A stretch of 64,000 nucleotides of DNA from JAPORK01 sp026710285 (GTDB lineage Bacteria; Pseudomonadota; Gammaproteobacteria; Pseudomonadales; Endozoicomonadaceae): NCBI GenBank assembly GCA_965201045.1, contig OZ241746.1, forward strand, positions 3,968,001-4,032,000, written 5' to 3'. Position 1 is the first letter of the stretch, and every line of letters begins with the position of its first letter. Below the pieces are notes generated by a model. That model searched no databases. It had not been told where the DNA came from and saw only the letters and a program-made list of their open reading frames with translations. Both the position numbers and the translations under genes were made by a program. This document shows, piece after piece, positions 1-8,630 of the stretch.

Positions 1-774
1 AGGTCTTTTTATGGCTAATATGCGAAGGACAAATGATTATATTATCTGAGAAAAAATATCCAAAAAAGAAAAAGTATGCTATTTATAATTAGGTTTAACC
101 AGACAGTTATGTGAATGCTATCATTGTTTTATATAGAAAAAGTGCGTTGAAAAATACGATATCGGCGCCAGGGTCTGCTGATGTTTTGTCATTTTTTGTG
201 AAAGCTGAGCAATATGATAAAACGTCAACAGACCCTAAAAAAACAAATAGTTCAATAACTGCAAATAAGGTCTGTTTTTGTTGTAAATTGTTAATTTTGA
301 AAGTTAAAAAATATCAACACAGTCGTTTGTATTGTAAGCTTTTTAAAAACCCTATAGCGACTACTCACAAAAATGATTATTTTTGCTTTTCACTGAAGTT
401 AGCAGTATTTATAAGCAGGAAAAAACATGTATCCGAAACCGGTACAGAAAAATTAAATGGGTGAGCGAACAGGTTTATTTTATGTATATTAGGACATTAT
501 CTATATTTCTGATAAAGTACTATATTTGAAAGCTCAGTGCTCATTACAAATAAAAAAAGTTAATATCTGCATGGGTAAAAATTAACGGGTAAAAAAGTAC
601 GATATGTTGGTGTACTCAAGCGGTAATTTTTATATGCAGTCTTTTATTTATTGTAAACGAGCTCTGGCGTTAATGAATTATCTTTCTATATTGTTTTGAC
701 TTCCTGGCAAGGCACTAATATAAGGTAATGGCAAATTCAAAATAATTTTATCCATGAGACAAAGGGATTAATAA
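1..774. other. AT-rich non-coding stretch
   Basis: I see no convincing gene here. An open frame from a GTG at 111 to 464 has no ribosome binding site, no recognisable domain and a Lys/Cys/Phe composition typical of translated AT-rich spacer. The last 100 bases presumably hold the promoter of the FKBP lipoprotein gene, but I cannot place -35 and -10 boxes with confidence. Confidence 0.6.
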
Positions 775-1785
775 ATGAAATTTACAAAAATTGCGGGTAG
801 TTTGCTTATCGTTGCAACTGCATTAACATTAAATGCTTGTAAAGACAAAGAGGAAAAACAGTCAACAGAGCCAACTACAACGAAACCCGCAGTGATCAAA
901 GATAAGCTTGGATATAGTCTGGGTTACATTATCGGTGAGCGCCTGAAGAGTGATTTTGAAGATGTTGATGCTCCATCAATTACTCAGGGACTTTCAGACA
1001 TAATCCATGGCAATAAACCTGCATTATCTGAAGATGAAATGAAAACTCTGATTGAAGCAGCCAAGAAAAAACAGATGGAAGATGCGCACAAAAAAATGAA
1101 AGAAGAAGCTAAAGAAAACTTAGAACGTGCTAATAAATTTTTAGATGAAAATGGTAAAAAAGCCGGTATCCACACTACCGATTCAGGCTTACAGTATAAA
1201 AATATTACCAAAGAACTGACTCCTGAAGATACCAAAGAGCTTCTTTCCTACATAAAAGATAAGCCTACAAGCATTGGTACAGAAAAATTAACCGATAAAT
1301 CAACTGTAACAGTCAGCTATGTTGGTTCTTACATTAATAAAGATGGCTCTGAACATGTTTTTGATGCCTCCAGCAAACGCCAAAAGCCGGTTACATTTCC
1401 TTTAGAGCATGTTATTCCAGGCTGGAGAGAAGGCGTAAAATTAATGCATACAGGTGAAACTTTTGAGCTCTTTATTCCTCCTGCTCTTGGTTATGGTGAG
1501 CAAGGTATTCCAAATGTTATTCCTCCCAATGAAATGTTAAAGTTCAAAATTACACTGCTGAGTGTTAAACATGAAGATGAGCAAAAATCTACAGATGAAA
1601 ACAATAACTCAAAAAATGAGAAAAAATCTGCAGATGAAAACAATAACTCAAAAAATGAGAAAAAATCTGCAGATGAAAACAATAACTCAGAGAGTGAGAA
1701 CAAGAATTTAAAAGAGGATAATAGCAGTAGTCACTCAGATAAAGAGAGTAGTAGCAACAGTGACAATACGGAAACAAAAAGCTAA
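775..1785 (+). CDS. FKBP-type peptidyl-prolyl isomerase lipoprotein (FkpA/Mip-like) with repeat tail
   Basis: Predicted peptidyl-prolyl cis-trans isomerase that would assist protein folding in the envelope. Residues 1-22 form a lipoprotein signal ending in the lipobox LNAC, so Cys22 should be lipidated. Residues of about 42-135 match the helical FKBP N-terminal dimerisation region (LGYSLGYIIGERLK). About 177-264 is the FKBP catalytic fold, with VIPGW at 213-217 and IPPALGYG at 234-241 as active-site landmarks. The last 70 or so residues are unusual for the family: three 13-residue copies of a KSADENNNSKNEK-type unit, then a Ser/Asn/Glu/Lys-rich end, probably disordered. The start is set by an AAGGGA-like site 8 bases upstream. 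Mip proteins of intracellular bacteria are infectivity factors; that role here is inference. It stands alone, with dtd 95 bases downstream. Confidence 0.93.
   Translation: MKFTKIAGSLLIVATALTLNACKDKEEKQSTEPTTTKPAVIKDKLGYSLGYIIGERLKSDFEDVDAPSITQGLSDIIHGNKPALSEDEMKTLIEAAKKKQMEDAHKKMKEEAKENLERANKFLDENGKKAGIHTTDSGLQYKNITKELTPEDTKELLSYIKDKPTSIGTEKLTDKSTVTVSYVGSYINKDGSEHVFDASSKRQKPVTFPLEHVIPGWREGVKLMHTGETFELFIPPALGYGEQGIPNVIPPNEMLKFKITLLSVKHEDEQKSTDENNNSKNEKKSADENNNSKNEKKSADENNNSESENKNLKEDNSSSHSDKESSSNSDNTETKS
1584..1700 (+). repeat. 39-bp tandem repeat, three copies, inside the FKBP gene
   Basis: Three copies with an exact 39-base period; the AATCT anchor ends at 1590, 1629 and 1668. It encodes the 13-residue hydrophilic unit at the C-terminus. 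The first two junctions are almost identical and the third copy diverges at its end. As the period is a multiple of three, copy-number change would keep the frame. Confidence 0.92.
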
Positions 1786-1811
1786 AAAACAGATAAATAT
1801 TGCTATATAAA

Positions 1812-1855
1812 AAGTCTTTGTCCATACAATGTTGGAGTATTGTATGGACAGACTT
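1812..1855. terminator. Hairpin between the FKBP gene and dtd
   Basis: GTCCATACAAT at 1820-1830 pairs with ATTGTATGGAC at 1839-1849 around an eight-base loop, and the pairing continues outward (AAGTCT with AGACTT). There is no clear T-run after it on the plus strand, so it may be a weak terminator or an mRNA-stability hairpin rather than a classic rho-independent terminator. Confidence 0.55.
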
Positions 1856-1880
1856 GAATTAATTATAACCTATACAAAAT

Positions 1881-2330
1881 ATGCGAACAGTTATACAACG
1901 AGTGGAACAGGCAAAAGTTTATATTAATTCTAAACTCCATTCATCTGTTAACAGAGGATTGCTAATTTTTTTAGGTATCACTACAGATGATGGTGAAGAA
2001 GATATTAATTGGCTGTGCAAAAAAATCTCCGGACTGCGTATATTTGCAGATAACAATCAAAAAATGAATCTTTCTGTGGCAGATACTGACGGTGAAATTA
2101 TGGTTATAAGTCAGTTCACGCTTTATGCTAATATCAAAAAAGGCAACAGACCCTCTTATACTAAAGCCGCTACTCCTGAAATAGCGATACCGCTTTATCA
2201 ACAGTTTATTGATACTTTAGCGCAACAACTCAACCAGAAGATAAAAACCGGTCAGTTTGGGGCTGATATGAATATTGAATTAATTAACAGTGGTCCGGTA
2301 ACAATTATGATGGACAGCAAAGACAGATAA
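1881..2330 (+). CDS. dtd: D-aminoacyl-tRNA deacylase
   Basis: Hydrolyses D-amino acids mischarged on tRNA (D-Tyr-tRNA and others, also Gly-tRNA-Ala), a cytoplasmic proofreading step. The 149-residue length matches the family (about 145). It starts with the family's MRxVIQRV-type N-terminus, has the SQFTL motif at 77-81 and the NSGPVT motif at 136-141 that carries the Gly-cisPro dipeptide used for chiral selection. All hallmark positions are intact. It lies 95 bases after the FKBP gene with a hairpin between them, so co-transcription is uncertain. I see no strong ribosome binding site. Confidence 0.96.
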   Translation: MRTVIQRVEQAKVYINSKLHSSVNRGLLIFLGITTDDGEEDINWLCKKISGLRIFADNNQKMNLSVADTDGEIMVISQFTLYANIKKGNRPSYTKAATPEIAIPLYQQFIDTLAQQLNQKIKTGQFGADMNIELINSGPVTIMMDSKDR

Positions 2331-2467
2331 TACCCATCACAAACAAGCCGGACACATGAAGTCTTTAATCAAACCTCTGTTTGGAAATTTTAAGTGTATT
2401 ATACTATATCTCATCACTGTATGGTTTCTTCGTACCAGATAAATAAGCCATTATTTTAACAAATCTG

Positions 2468-2653
2468 TAGTCATTCCCGCGCAGGCGGGAAGCCATTAAA
2501 GGTAATCACCACTAAAAATATAACTTCCCTGTTTACGGGATTCCGGCAATCCCTGCCGGAATGACAACGTTATTTCAGCATCAGCAGTTTAAAAGCAAGG
2601 ATTTTTATTATTCAGCCAAAAACTCCGAACCAGAATTTGTGTATAAAAGACAG
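2468..2653 (+). repeat. MITE-A copy 1, left end lost
   Basis: This matches the copies at 37239-37539 and 51513-51814 from the GTCATTCCCGCG palindrome through to the right terminus GTATAAAAGACAG, but lacks their first 125 or so bases. The right terminus read on the other strand, CTGTCTTTTATACACA, resembles the Tn5 mosaic end. It directly abuts a right half of MITE-B, as does the copy at 51.5 kb. Confidence 0.8.
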
Positions 2654-2745
2654 CACCTGGACGGAGTCTAGGGCAAACTGCCATACAAAACCATAACTAT
2701 TCCTGAACTTGTCTAAATTATTTTGTGCACATTCCATATGTATAA
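2654..2745 (+). repeat. MITE-B fragment (right half)
   Basis: Nearly the same sequence as 51815-51896, running from the CGGAGTC segment to the terminus TTATTTTGTGCACATTCC. The left half expected before MITE-A is absent, so this locus has been partly deleted or recombined. Confidence 0.75.
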
Positions 2746-2845
2746 GAGTATGCCGGGATTGACGGAATCCAGTAATCGGGAAGTTATATTTTCGTGATAA
2801 TTATTCTTTAATGGATTCCTGTTTTCGTAGGAATGACCGCATATT
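2745..2845 (-). repeat. Palindromic repeat core, inverted copy
   Basis: Read on the minus strand, this repeats the core of MITE-A: TCATTCC, AGGAATCCATTAAAG, AATATAACTTCCC, GGATTCCG. With 2468-2653 it makes two copies in opposite orientation within 300 bases. A 30-base scrap of the same core occurs at about 14350-14378. The ATTCCC...GGGAAT layout is reminiscent of the dRS3 repeats of Neisseria, but I claim no homology. Confidence 0.7.
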
Positions 2846-2914
2846 TTGAAAATAATAATATCGTATACTGTGTCAACAAATCTCCGAACCGGGGTTTAAG
2901 CAGATAAAACCTCG

Positions 2915-3802
2915 TTATTCATGGGCGAACAACTTATAAATACTGGAAAAATCCAGTGATTCATTACCAGATTTAGCATGCAGAGCAAACAAATTTTTTG
3001 CTAAAGAACCCATGGGAGTACTGGCGTTATTTTCATTGGCACTGGACAATGCCAGTGTTAAATCTTTTAACATAAGCTTTGTCATAAATCCTCCTTCATA
3101 ATTTATGTTTGCCGGAACATTTGCCATAATGCCAGGCACCGGATTATAAAGATTTAATACCCAGTTACTGCCTGAGCTTTTTGATATAATATTGGACAAT
3201 ACGGTTAAATCAAGACCGTTCGCTGCACCTAATGCCAGCGTTTCAGATGTACCGCTCATTAAAATAGCCAGTAACATATTATTACACATTTTAGCTATTT
3301 GCCCACAACCAACGGGACCGGCTAAAAAAACATTGTTCCCCATTGCGTTGAGTACAGATTGTGCCTGCTGAAGCCGCTCTTTTGTTCCACCAACAATAAA
3401 TGTCAGTGTACCTTTTGCGGCACCGGCAATACCACCTGAAACAGGAGCATCCATAAAAAATATTCGTTTTTTGTCTGCACGAGCAGATATTTTTTTTACG
3501 GTTGTTGCACTAATGGTGCTTGAATCTATCACCAGTGTATCAGGATCAATATAATCAAGTAATTTTTGATCTGTACAATATAGTGATTCAACATGACGAT
3601 CAGCAGGTAACATACTGATTATAATTTCAGCATTTTTTACAACTTCTTTTGCTGACTTAACAGCAATACCTCCATTGGTCTGAAATAAATCAACAGCACT
3701 TTGGTTAATATCAAATCCCCTGACCGTATACCCACCTTTGATTAAATTGTGTGCCATGAGGCTACCCATATTACCCAGTCCAACAAAACCTATGGTTGAC
3801 AT
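2915..3802 (-). CDS. mmsB: 3-hydroxyisobutyrate dehydrogenase family protein
   Basis: NAD(P)-dependent beta-hydroxyacid dehydrogenase; the closest role is oxidation of 3-hydroxyisobutyrate to methylmalonate semialdehyde in valine breakdown. The 295 residues match the family. The Rossmann motif GLGNMG sits at 8-13, the substrate motif DAPVSGG at 118-124, and the catalytic Lys171 with the Asn pair at 174-175 lies in GPVGCGQIAKMCNN. GAGAGG lies just upstream of the ATG. No other valine-pathway gene is beside it, so tartronate semialdehyde or a related substrate cannot be excluded, although the GCGQIAKMCNNMLLA stretch favours MmsB. Confidence 0.9.
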   Translation of the reverse strand: MSTIGFVGLGNMGSLMAHNLIKGGYTVRGFDINQSAVDLFQTNGGIAVKSAKEVVKNAEIIISMLPADRHVESLYCTDQKLLDYIDPDTLVIDSSTISATTVKKISARADKKRIFFMDAPVSGGIAGAAKGTLTFIVGGTKERLQQAQSVLNAMGNNVFLAGPVGCGQIAKMCNNMLLAILMSGTSETLALGAANGLDLTVLSNIISKSSGSNWVLNLYNPVPGIMANVPANINYEGGFMTKLMLKDLTLALSSANENNASTPMGSLAKNLFALHAKSGNESLDFSSIYKLFAHE

Positions 3803-4360
3803 ACAAACCTCTCATTTTTATCATGTTTAGTCAGGTATTTATACCCATTAAATCTGCGGATCCCTGCTATTTATTTATATAAAGAATTTTTGTAAAAGAA
3901 ACTTCATTCAGCGTTGCTTGCAATGCATTTCTCCATAACGATAAATGTTATTTGTCGAATATAACTTGAACAGAATTTTACCTGATGCACGTATAACCAA
4001 ATTTTAAACAAGACAGAGCTGATGAATAAAGAGAGATTGCTATGTGACTTCTGCCAGAATTTTTGTAAAAAAAGAATTCCAAATCGGTAAATAATGGAAA
4101 ACACAGAAACTTTAACATTTACTCACCTGTCGAAATAACACAGCGCTGGTTATGTCAACGCACCAATTCTAAAAGTGATCATTTTATCAGATTACTTTTG
4201 ACATATTCCTTACTTAAAGTAGCAAAATCTGTTTGGATTTGTAATAAAATTGGTTATTTTTTGATGTTATACACCTTTAAAAATAGTGTCAGGTAGTGTC
4301 TGTTTCATCATATTCTTGTGTCTTCCAGGAATAAATAACATTGTACACATGTTTACTATT

Positions 4361-4505
4361 TGACATCCTCCTCTCCCTAAAGGCTGTCTCTTAGTCACAT
4401 TTTTCAGGCTCTGATTTTTATCCTGACAGGTTGCTTGCTACTGAATACCAGTCTTTTTGGCATAAACCAGTGGGCTGAGCCTGTCGAAGCTAAGAGGTCA
4501 AAAGC
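4361..4505 (+). repeat. Left inverted repeat flanking the stalked membrane protein gene
   Basis: From TGACATCC at 4361 to about 4505 this sequence recurs in inverted orientation at about 8467-8614, at an estimated 85% identity by eye. The shared part includes about 22 bases outside the CTGTCTCTTAGTCAC end, so the homology is larger than the transposon-like terminus alone. The two repeats enclose exactly one gene. Confidence 0.85.
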
Positions 4506-4618
4506 AGCCGGGCTTCGACAGGCTCAGCCCACGGTGTATTCAGTAAAGGTTTATATGTTCAGCAGAAAATAAAACTGTGAACAAAAATCGGCACTTAAAA
4601 AATGTGACTAAGAGACAG
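4384..4618. mobile_element. Palindromic MITE with IS50-like ends
   Basis: It starts with CTGTCTCTTAGTCACATTTT and ends with the inverted form, AAAATGTGACTAAGAGACAG. The termini resemble the Tn5/IS50 mosaic end (CTGTCTCTTATACACATCT). Inside, GTGGGCTGAGCCTGTCGAAG (about 4470-4489) faces its reverse complement (about 4514-4533), making a long hairpin. The flanks CCCTAAAGG (4375-4383) and CCCTGAAGG (4620-4628) look like a nine-base target duplication with one mismatch; nine bases is the IS50 size. It has no coding capacity. Confidence 0.75.
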
Positions 4619-4825
4619 ACCCTGAAGGGCGAGGTTTTACGGCGTGCAGGGTAAGTAAAAACAGATAACTGTCTGATCAGGTTTGAGTGGATATGTTTAT
4701 CAAATCTGAGAACTGCCTTATTGATTATGTTTAATTTAAGGCAGTTACACAGAATTTATTTACAGGCTCAGTTGCCCTGCTGCTTCCAAACCAAATCTAA
4801 CTAATGAATATTATTTTATTATTAC

Positions 4826-7800
4826 TCACAGTTCACTGTCTGTTTCAGGATTGCTGTCTTTATACTCTGTCATCAATGCTTGCTCATCGGAGTTAATTCC
4901 ATACTCCTCCATTTCATTATCAGTTTGCTCCTCAATCTCTTCACGGGCGGTTGGTTTTCTTTTGCACCATTTTTTGTTACAAATCTTCGCAACAACCACT
5001 GTCGTACCCCCTGCCAAAATAAAAGTAGCTCCGAATCCTATACCAAATCCAATGGCTACCTTTTTTCCTTGATGATCTTTATTACTATTGCTATCATCCG
5101 TCGGACTTAATGTTATTGTCGGGCTTAATGTTGTTGTCGGGCTTAATGTTGTTGTCAGACTTGATGTTGTTGTCTGAATTAAGGTTGTTATTGGTCTTGA
5201 TGTTGTTATCGGTCTTACTGTTTTTGTTAGTATTTTATTTTGAACTGTATCTGCAAATGATAAGCAGCCACCTTCATCAGGAATTGATACTGTAACCGGT
5301 TTATTTAAAATTATTTCTCCGCGACGTAAAAGTCGGATATTGTCATGGTTATCAATATACAGTTTGTGAACTGTTGTTGTATCTACAGTCCCGGTCTGTT
5401 GCCACTTAGGATCCCACTCTCCTGAGATCATATTATAACGTATTACATCAACCTGTCCTGCGTTGGCATTATTGGTTATTGCCACATAAGTCAATTTATT
5501 TTTAACCGCAGCAGCCAAAACATTTCCTGTATTCCCGGGATCAGGAAGCCCGATACGTTTGTAAGGTGTAGCGCCAACATTATATTCCGGTTTATTAAGA
5601 TGATACAGATCAATAGTCTTATGAACTGGGTTATTTATCAAAATACTATCTTCTGTTATCAACAGAGGATCACCTTCAACAGGAAAAGTTGTTGTATAAT
5701 AGCCGTCGGTGTTATATGATAAGCGTGCCAAAAACAACTGTATACTTTTCCCTTTCTCTGCGCCAGGATACAGACCCCATAAGAATTGTCCGTATATAAG
5801 CTGACTTACCGGAGGTTCTGCTACCAACGTTTCATTATTATTTCTCCAATTACGAACCTTGTTCCAATTATTACCTTTTCTCCAATCATGATATTTTCTC
5901 CAATGAGGTTGCAATGTTATTTGGACTCCGTATTTCTCAAATAATCGGGTAACTTGAAGCAGCCCCCCTTCATTTTCATCCGGATCAGGATAAGTTCGTC
6001 GGGAAATTAACCATATGTAACCGCTTTGATCGTCTTTAACCATTCCATACAACTGTTCATTAGGTAAAGAACAAACACAGCGATCTTTTAAGAATTCATA
6101 TTTACAAAATGAATGCTGCGCTGTGCTCCTGTCATATATGTCTCTTGTATCTATCCTGGGTGTGTTGCTCCAGTTGTGATATATTTCTATTGTACCTGGC
6201 TTAAATGCATCACATAGATCTATTAACTTGTCGTCCAGTACAGTACCAGGAAAATCCCATTGTGCTAACGGACACGCCTGAAGTGAGCAATTGGTCTGCT
6301 GTTCAATTGTACCTGAAAGTAAAGTAATAAACACGGATGCACGATGTGGTCCCGGACAACCTGGTAACACTGCAGAACTATTACCAGAACCAGAAAAATC
6401 ATCATTTAAGGCTCCGTTCCCTTCCATGTTTGCAGGTAACAGACGTATAGTCGTATCAGAAGCAATTACCTGAAGGTATATGTCTCTGTTTCTGGTAATG
6501 TTTTCCATTGTGTTTTGCTGAACGGAATCAGGTGCAATAAACGTACACTGAACTTTGTGATGTTTAATGAGATTATCCTTGCCTGCAAACTGATTAGCAA
6601 CCAGTCTTTCGTTGTTTGGAAAATAGCTATCTGCATGAATGGTGGTATTTACATCTTGTTGATAAAATGTATTCCTGTTACCGCTAACCTTATGAGCCAT
6701 AGGTGTATCATATAGCTCATCTGCATTTTTAAGTATGATTTGATTAAGGCTACCTGAAACTTCGGTTGCAATAAGACCCGTACCATCAGGAACCTGTGTT
6801 ATGTTACCTGGCTGACCCGTCAAACTAATATGATTATCATTACCCGTGATATTGGCTGCTATTGGGCGCAGCATATCACACGCCTCTGCCTGCTGAACTG
6901 CTAACATATTTCCGGAAGACACTACATCAGCAAGAACCGGAAGCGTCGTGGTGCCGGACTGGCAAAGATTGATATTTCCTTCAAAGTTAGCATTACACAT
7001 ACAACCCAAAAGTGGAGTTGTTGAATCATTCGCATGGAGTGTGAAGCTTCCTGTACTGATTGATCCGGAAAAAGGTGCACTGCAATTAGGAAATAGCGGT
7101 AAATAATCTGTGTCTTCAAGATAAATATCTTCTGCCATTATAAAACTACAAGCCGGGTTTTCTGCTAAAGTCCGGGCATAATCCCTGGCAAACAACGGGA
7201 TATTTTTTTGTATACGACAGTTATCATCAGACCCGCATCCTGAGGGAGCTTTTGCCTGTGTATTCATCATAGCAGTACAGAATACACCGGTAATAAGCAA
7301 CGCTGTTGCCAGTTGTTTGCTGGCTGAACTTACCCCACTTTTTCCTGAAGGAGAAGTACTTTGTCTAATCGGTATCATGTCCTGAGTTTCTGCATAAGTT
7401 GGCACCAGGTCATCCGATACAACTGGAAAGGCTTTCCCTGCTTCATCAAGTTCATAAGTGGCAAACAAATGGTCTTTTTTATATTCATACCCTTGTTTTT
7501 TAAGGTAAAAAATTATTTTTGACCTGGTGTCATCATTGATATCTGAAAGATCTGACAGTTTTTTAAATTGTTCTGAAAAAGTAGGTTTTCTTTCTGATAC
7601 TGAAAAGAGCGGCTTTAGGTATTTCAGGAGAAAAAAAGAAGATTGCGGATCCCTGACTTCTGAAGAAAAGCTGGTTTCATAAAAGGGTTGTTTTAAAAAC
7701 GCTAAGATAATGCTTGCAACAGGATCTTGTTGTTGTGCACTCTGCTCAAGATGAAAGAGCATTCCTCCAAGGGTGACGGTTAGTGTTTTCACTGCACCCT

Positions 7801-8338
7801 CTTCATCCTTATAATAGATGGAACTATATTGTTTTAATAAATATTCAAAGAGTAAACTTTTTGTCAGTGGCAGTGCTTTTTTCTGATCAATCGAATGAAT
7901 CAGATTATCAACAGGAAACCCGTTATTAAATGTTTTTAGCACAGATAACAGTGTAGCAGTATTAGCTTTTAATTCAGATTGTCGCTGATCTTTTGATATA
8001 TATGCTGTGATTGTAACAACAGGAATTTTTTTTGCAGACAGCTTTGCTATTTCACTATCGGCTAAATAATAAAGACTATTCATCAATTCGACGGGTGCTT
8101 TGTGATGCTGAGTTAAAACATCATACAGATTAGCCGGTTGTTGATCTGAAGAGCGAGTGACTTCTCCTTTTTCAGAGGAAAGAGCATTACCTGCTAAAGT
8201 GAGTGTAAAGCCAAAAATTACAGACAGTATTACGGTAAATAATCTGTAACTACGACAATAAAAAAACTGTTTAAACCATAGTAAAAAACGGATAATCAAT
8301 TTATTGATTTTTTCATTATCAGATACTGTTTTATTCAT
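4826..8338 (-). CDS. Large membrane-anchored surface protein with Thr/Pro stalk, unknown function
   Basis: I do not recognise this family. I start it at the ATG at 8338 (1170 aa), because the longer frame to 8428 begins with GTG and a basic stretch with no ribosome site. A signal-peptide-like segment follows within 60 residues (RLFTVILSVIFGFTLTLAGN). A second hydrophobic segment lies near residue 340-365, just before a Cys-rich stretch. A large middle region is rich in beta-type sequence with repeated Tyr/Trp. Near the end come seven six-residue Thr/Ser/Pro units (LSPTTT type), a membrane span at about 1094-1119 (VAIGFGIGFGATFILAGG), a Cys/Lys stop-transfer (KICNKKWCKRK) and an acidic 50-residue tail. 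This is a type I layout with a mucin-like stalk. The gene sits alone between two inverted repeats. Confidence 0.75.
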   Translation of the reverse strand: MNKTVSDNEKINKLIIRFLLWFKQFFYCRSYRLFTVILSVIFGFTLTLAGNALSSEKGEVTRSSDQQPANLYDVLTQHHKAPVELMNSLYYLADSEIAKLSAKKIPVVTITAYISKDQRQSELKANTATLLSVLKTFNNGFPVDNLIHSIDQKKALPLTKSLLFEYLLKQYSSIYYKDEEGAVKTLTVTLGGMLFHLEQSAQQQDPVASIILAFLKQPFYETSFSSEVRDPQSSFFLLKYLKPLFSVSERKPTFSEQFKKLSDLSDINDDTRSKIIFYLKKQGYEYKKDHLFATYELDEAGKAFPVVSDDLVPTYAETQDMIPIRQSTSPSGKSGVSSASKQLATALLITGVFCTAMMNTQAKAPSGCGSDDNCRIQKNIPLFARDYARTLAENPACSFIMAEDIYLEDTDYLPLFPNCSAPFSGSISTGSFTLHANDSTTPLLGCMCNANFEGNINLCQSGTTTLPVLADVVSSGNMLAVQQAEACDMLRPIAANITGNDNHISLTGQPGNITQVPDGTGLIATEVSGSLNQIILKNADELYDTPMAHKVSGNRNTFYQQDVNTTIHADSYFPNNERLVANQFAGKDNLIKHHKVQCTFIAPDSVQQNTMENITRNRDIYLQVIASDTTIRLLPANMEGNGALNDDFSGSGNSSAVLPGCPGPHRASVFITLLSGTIEQQTNCSLQACPLAQWDFPGTVLDDKLIDLCDAFKPGTIEIYHNWSNTPRIDTRDIYDRSTAQHSFCKYEFLKDRCVCSLPNEQLYGMVKDDQSGYIWLISRRTYPDPDENEGGLLQVTRLFEKYGVQITLQPHWRKYHDWRKGNNWNKVRNWRNNNETLVAEPPVSQLIYGQFLWGLYPGAEKGKSIQLFLARLSYNTDGYYTTTFPVEGDPLLITEDSILINNPVHKTIDLYHLNKPEYNVGATPYKRIGLPDPGNTGNVLAAAVKNKLTYVAITNNANAGQVDVIRYNMISGEWDPKWQQTGTVDTTTVHKLYIDNHDNIRLLRRGEIILNKPVTVSIPDEGGCLSFADTVQNKILTKTVRPITTSRPITTLIQTTTSSLTTTLSPTTTLSPTITLSPTDDSNSNKDHQGKKVAIGFGIGFGATFILAGGTTVVVAKICNKKWCKRKPTAREEIEEQTDNEMEEYGINSDEQALMTEYKDSNPETDSEL
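5102..5227 (-). repeat. 18-bp tandem repeat, seven copies, encoding the Thr/Pro stalk
   Basis: Seven consecutive 18-base units run from 5102 (plus-strand form CGGGCTTAATGTTGTTGT, progressively diverged towards 5227). Each codes six residues of the LSPTTT/LIQTTT/RPITTS kind. Units two and three are identical and the outer ones differ more, as expected for internal expansion. The period preserves the frame. Confidence 0.9.
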
Positions 8339-8466
8339 TATATGACTCTTTTTGATTGTAAATTTTCTAATAAAATCTATGTGAAAAATTTTGCGAAAAA
8401 AGAGTGTAGCAATCAAATGAGCAGGCACAATGTTATATTTATAATTCTTTTAAATAAGAATCGTGG

Positions 8467-8614
8467 TATTTTTGATCTCTGGACTTCGACAGGCTCAGCC
8501 CACGGATTTATGCCAAAAAGACTAGTATATTCAGTAGCAGGCAACCTGCCAGGATAAAAATAAGAGTCTAAAAAGTATGACTAAGAGACAGCCTTTAGGG
8601 AGGGAAGGATGTCA
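8467..8614 (-). repeat. Right inverted repeat flanking the stalked membrane protein gene
   Basis: The reverse complement of this stretch follows 4361-4505: GACATCC, CCCTAAAGG, CTGTCTCTTAGTCA, a TTATTTTTATCCTGGCAGG-like run, TTTTTGGCATAAA, and GTGGGCTGAGCCTGTCGAAG. Only one half of the palindromic element is present here. It lies between the stalked-protein gene and the 3' end of uvrD. Confidence 0.85.
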
Positions 8615-8630
8615 GGACCCTAAGCTGATA

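Larger units (their letters stand above)
3803..4825. other. Gene-poor stretch holding repeats
   Basis: No supported gene. A minus-strand open frame at 3904-4104 has no ribosome site or domain. From 4361 onward the stretch is a repeat element, listed separately. The remaining 200 bases before the stalked-protein gene show no strong terminator. Confidence 0.6.

Noticed and set aside
111..464. 117-residue open frame with a GTG start
   Set aside because: No ribosome binding site, no domain, composition of translated AT-rich spacer.
3904..4104. 66-residue minus-strand open frame
   Set aside because: No start signal or homology; lies in a repeat-rich gap.
8339..8428. GTG-initiated 30-residue extension of the stalked membrane protein
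   Set aside because: No ribosome site; the ATG at 8338 directly precedes a normal cytoplasmic head and signal-like segment.
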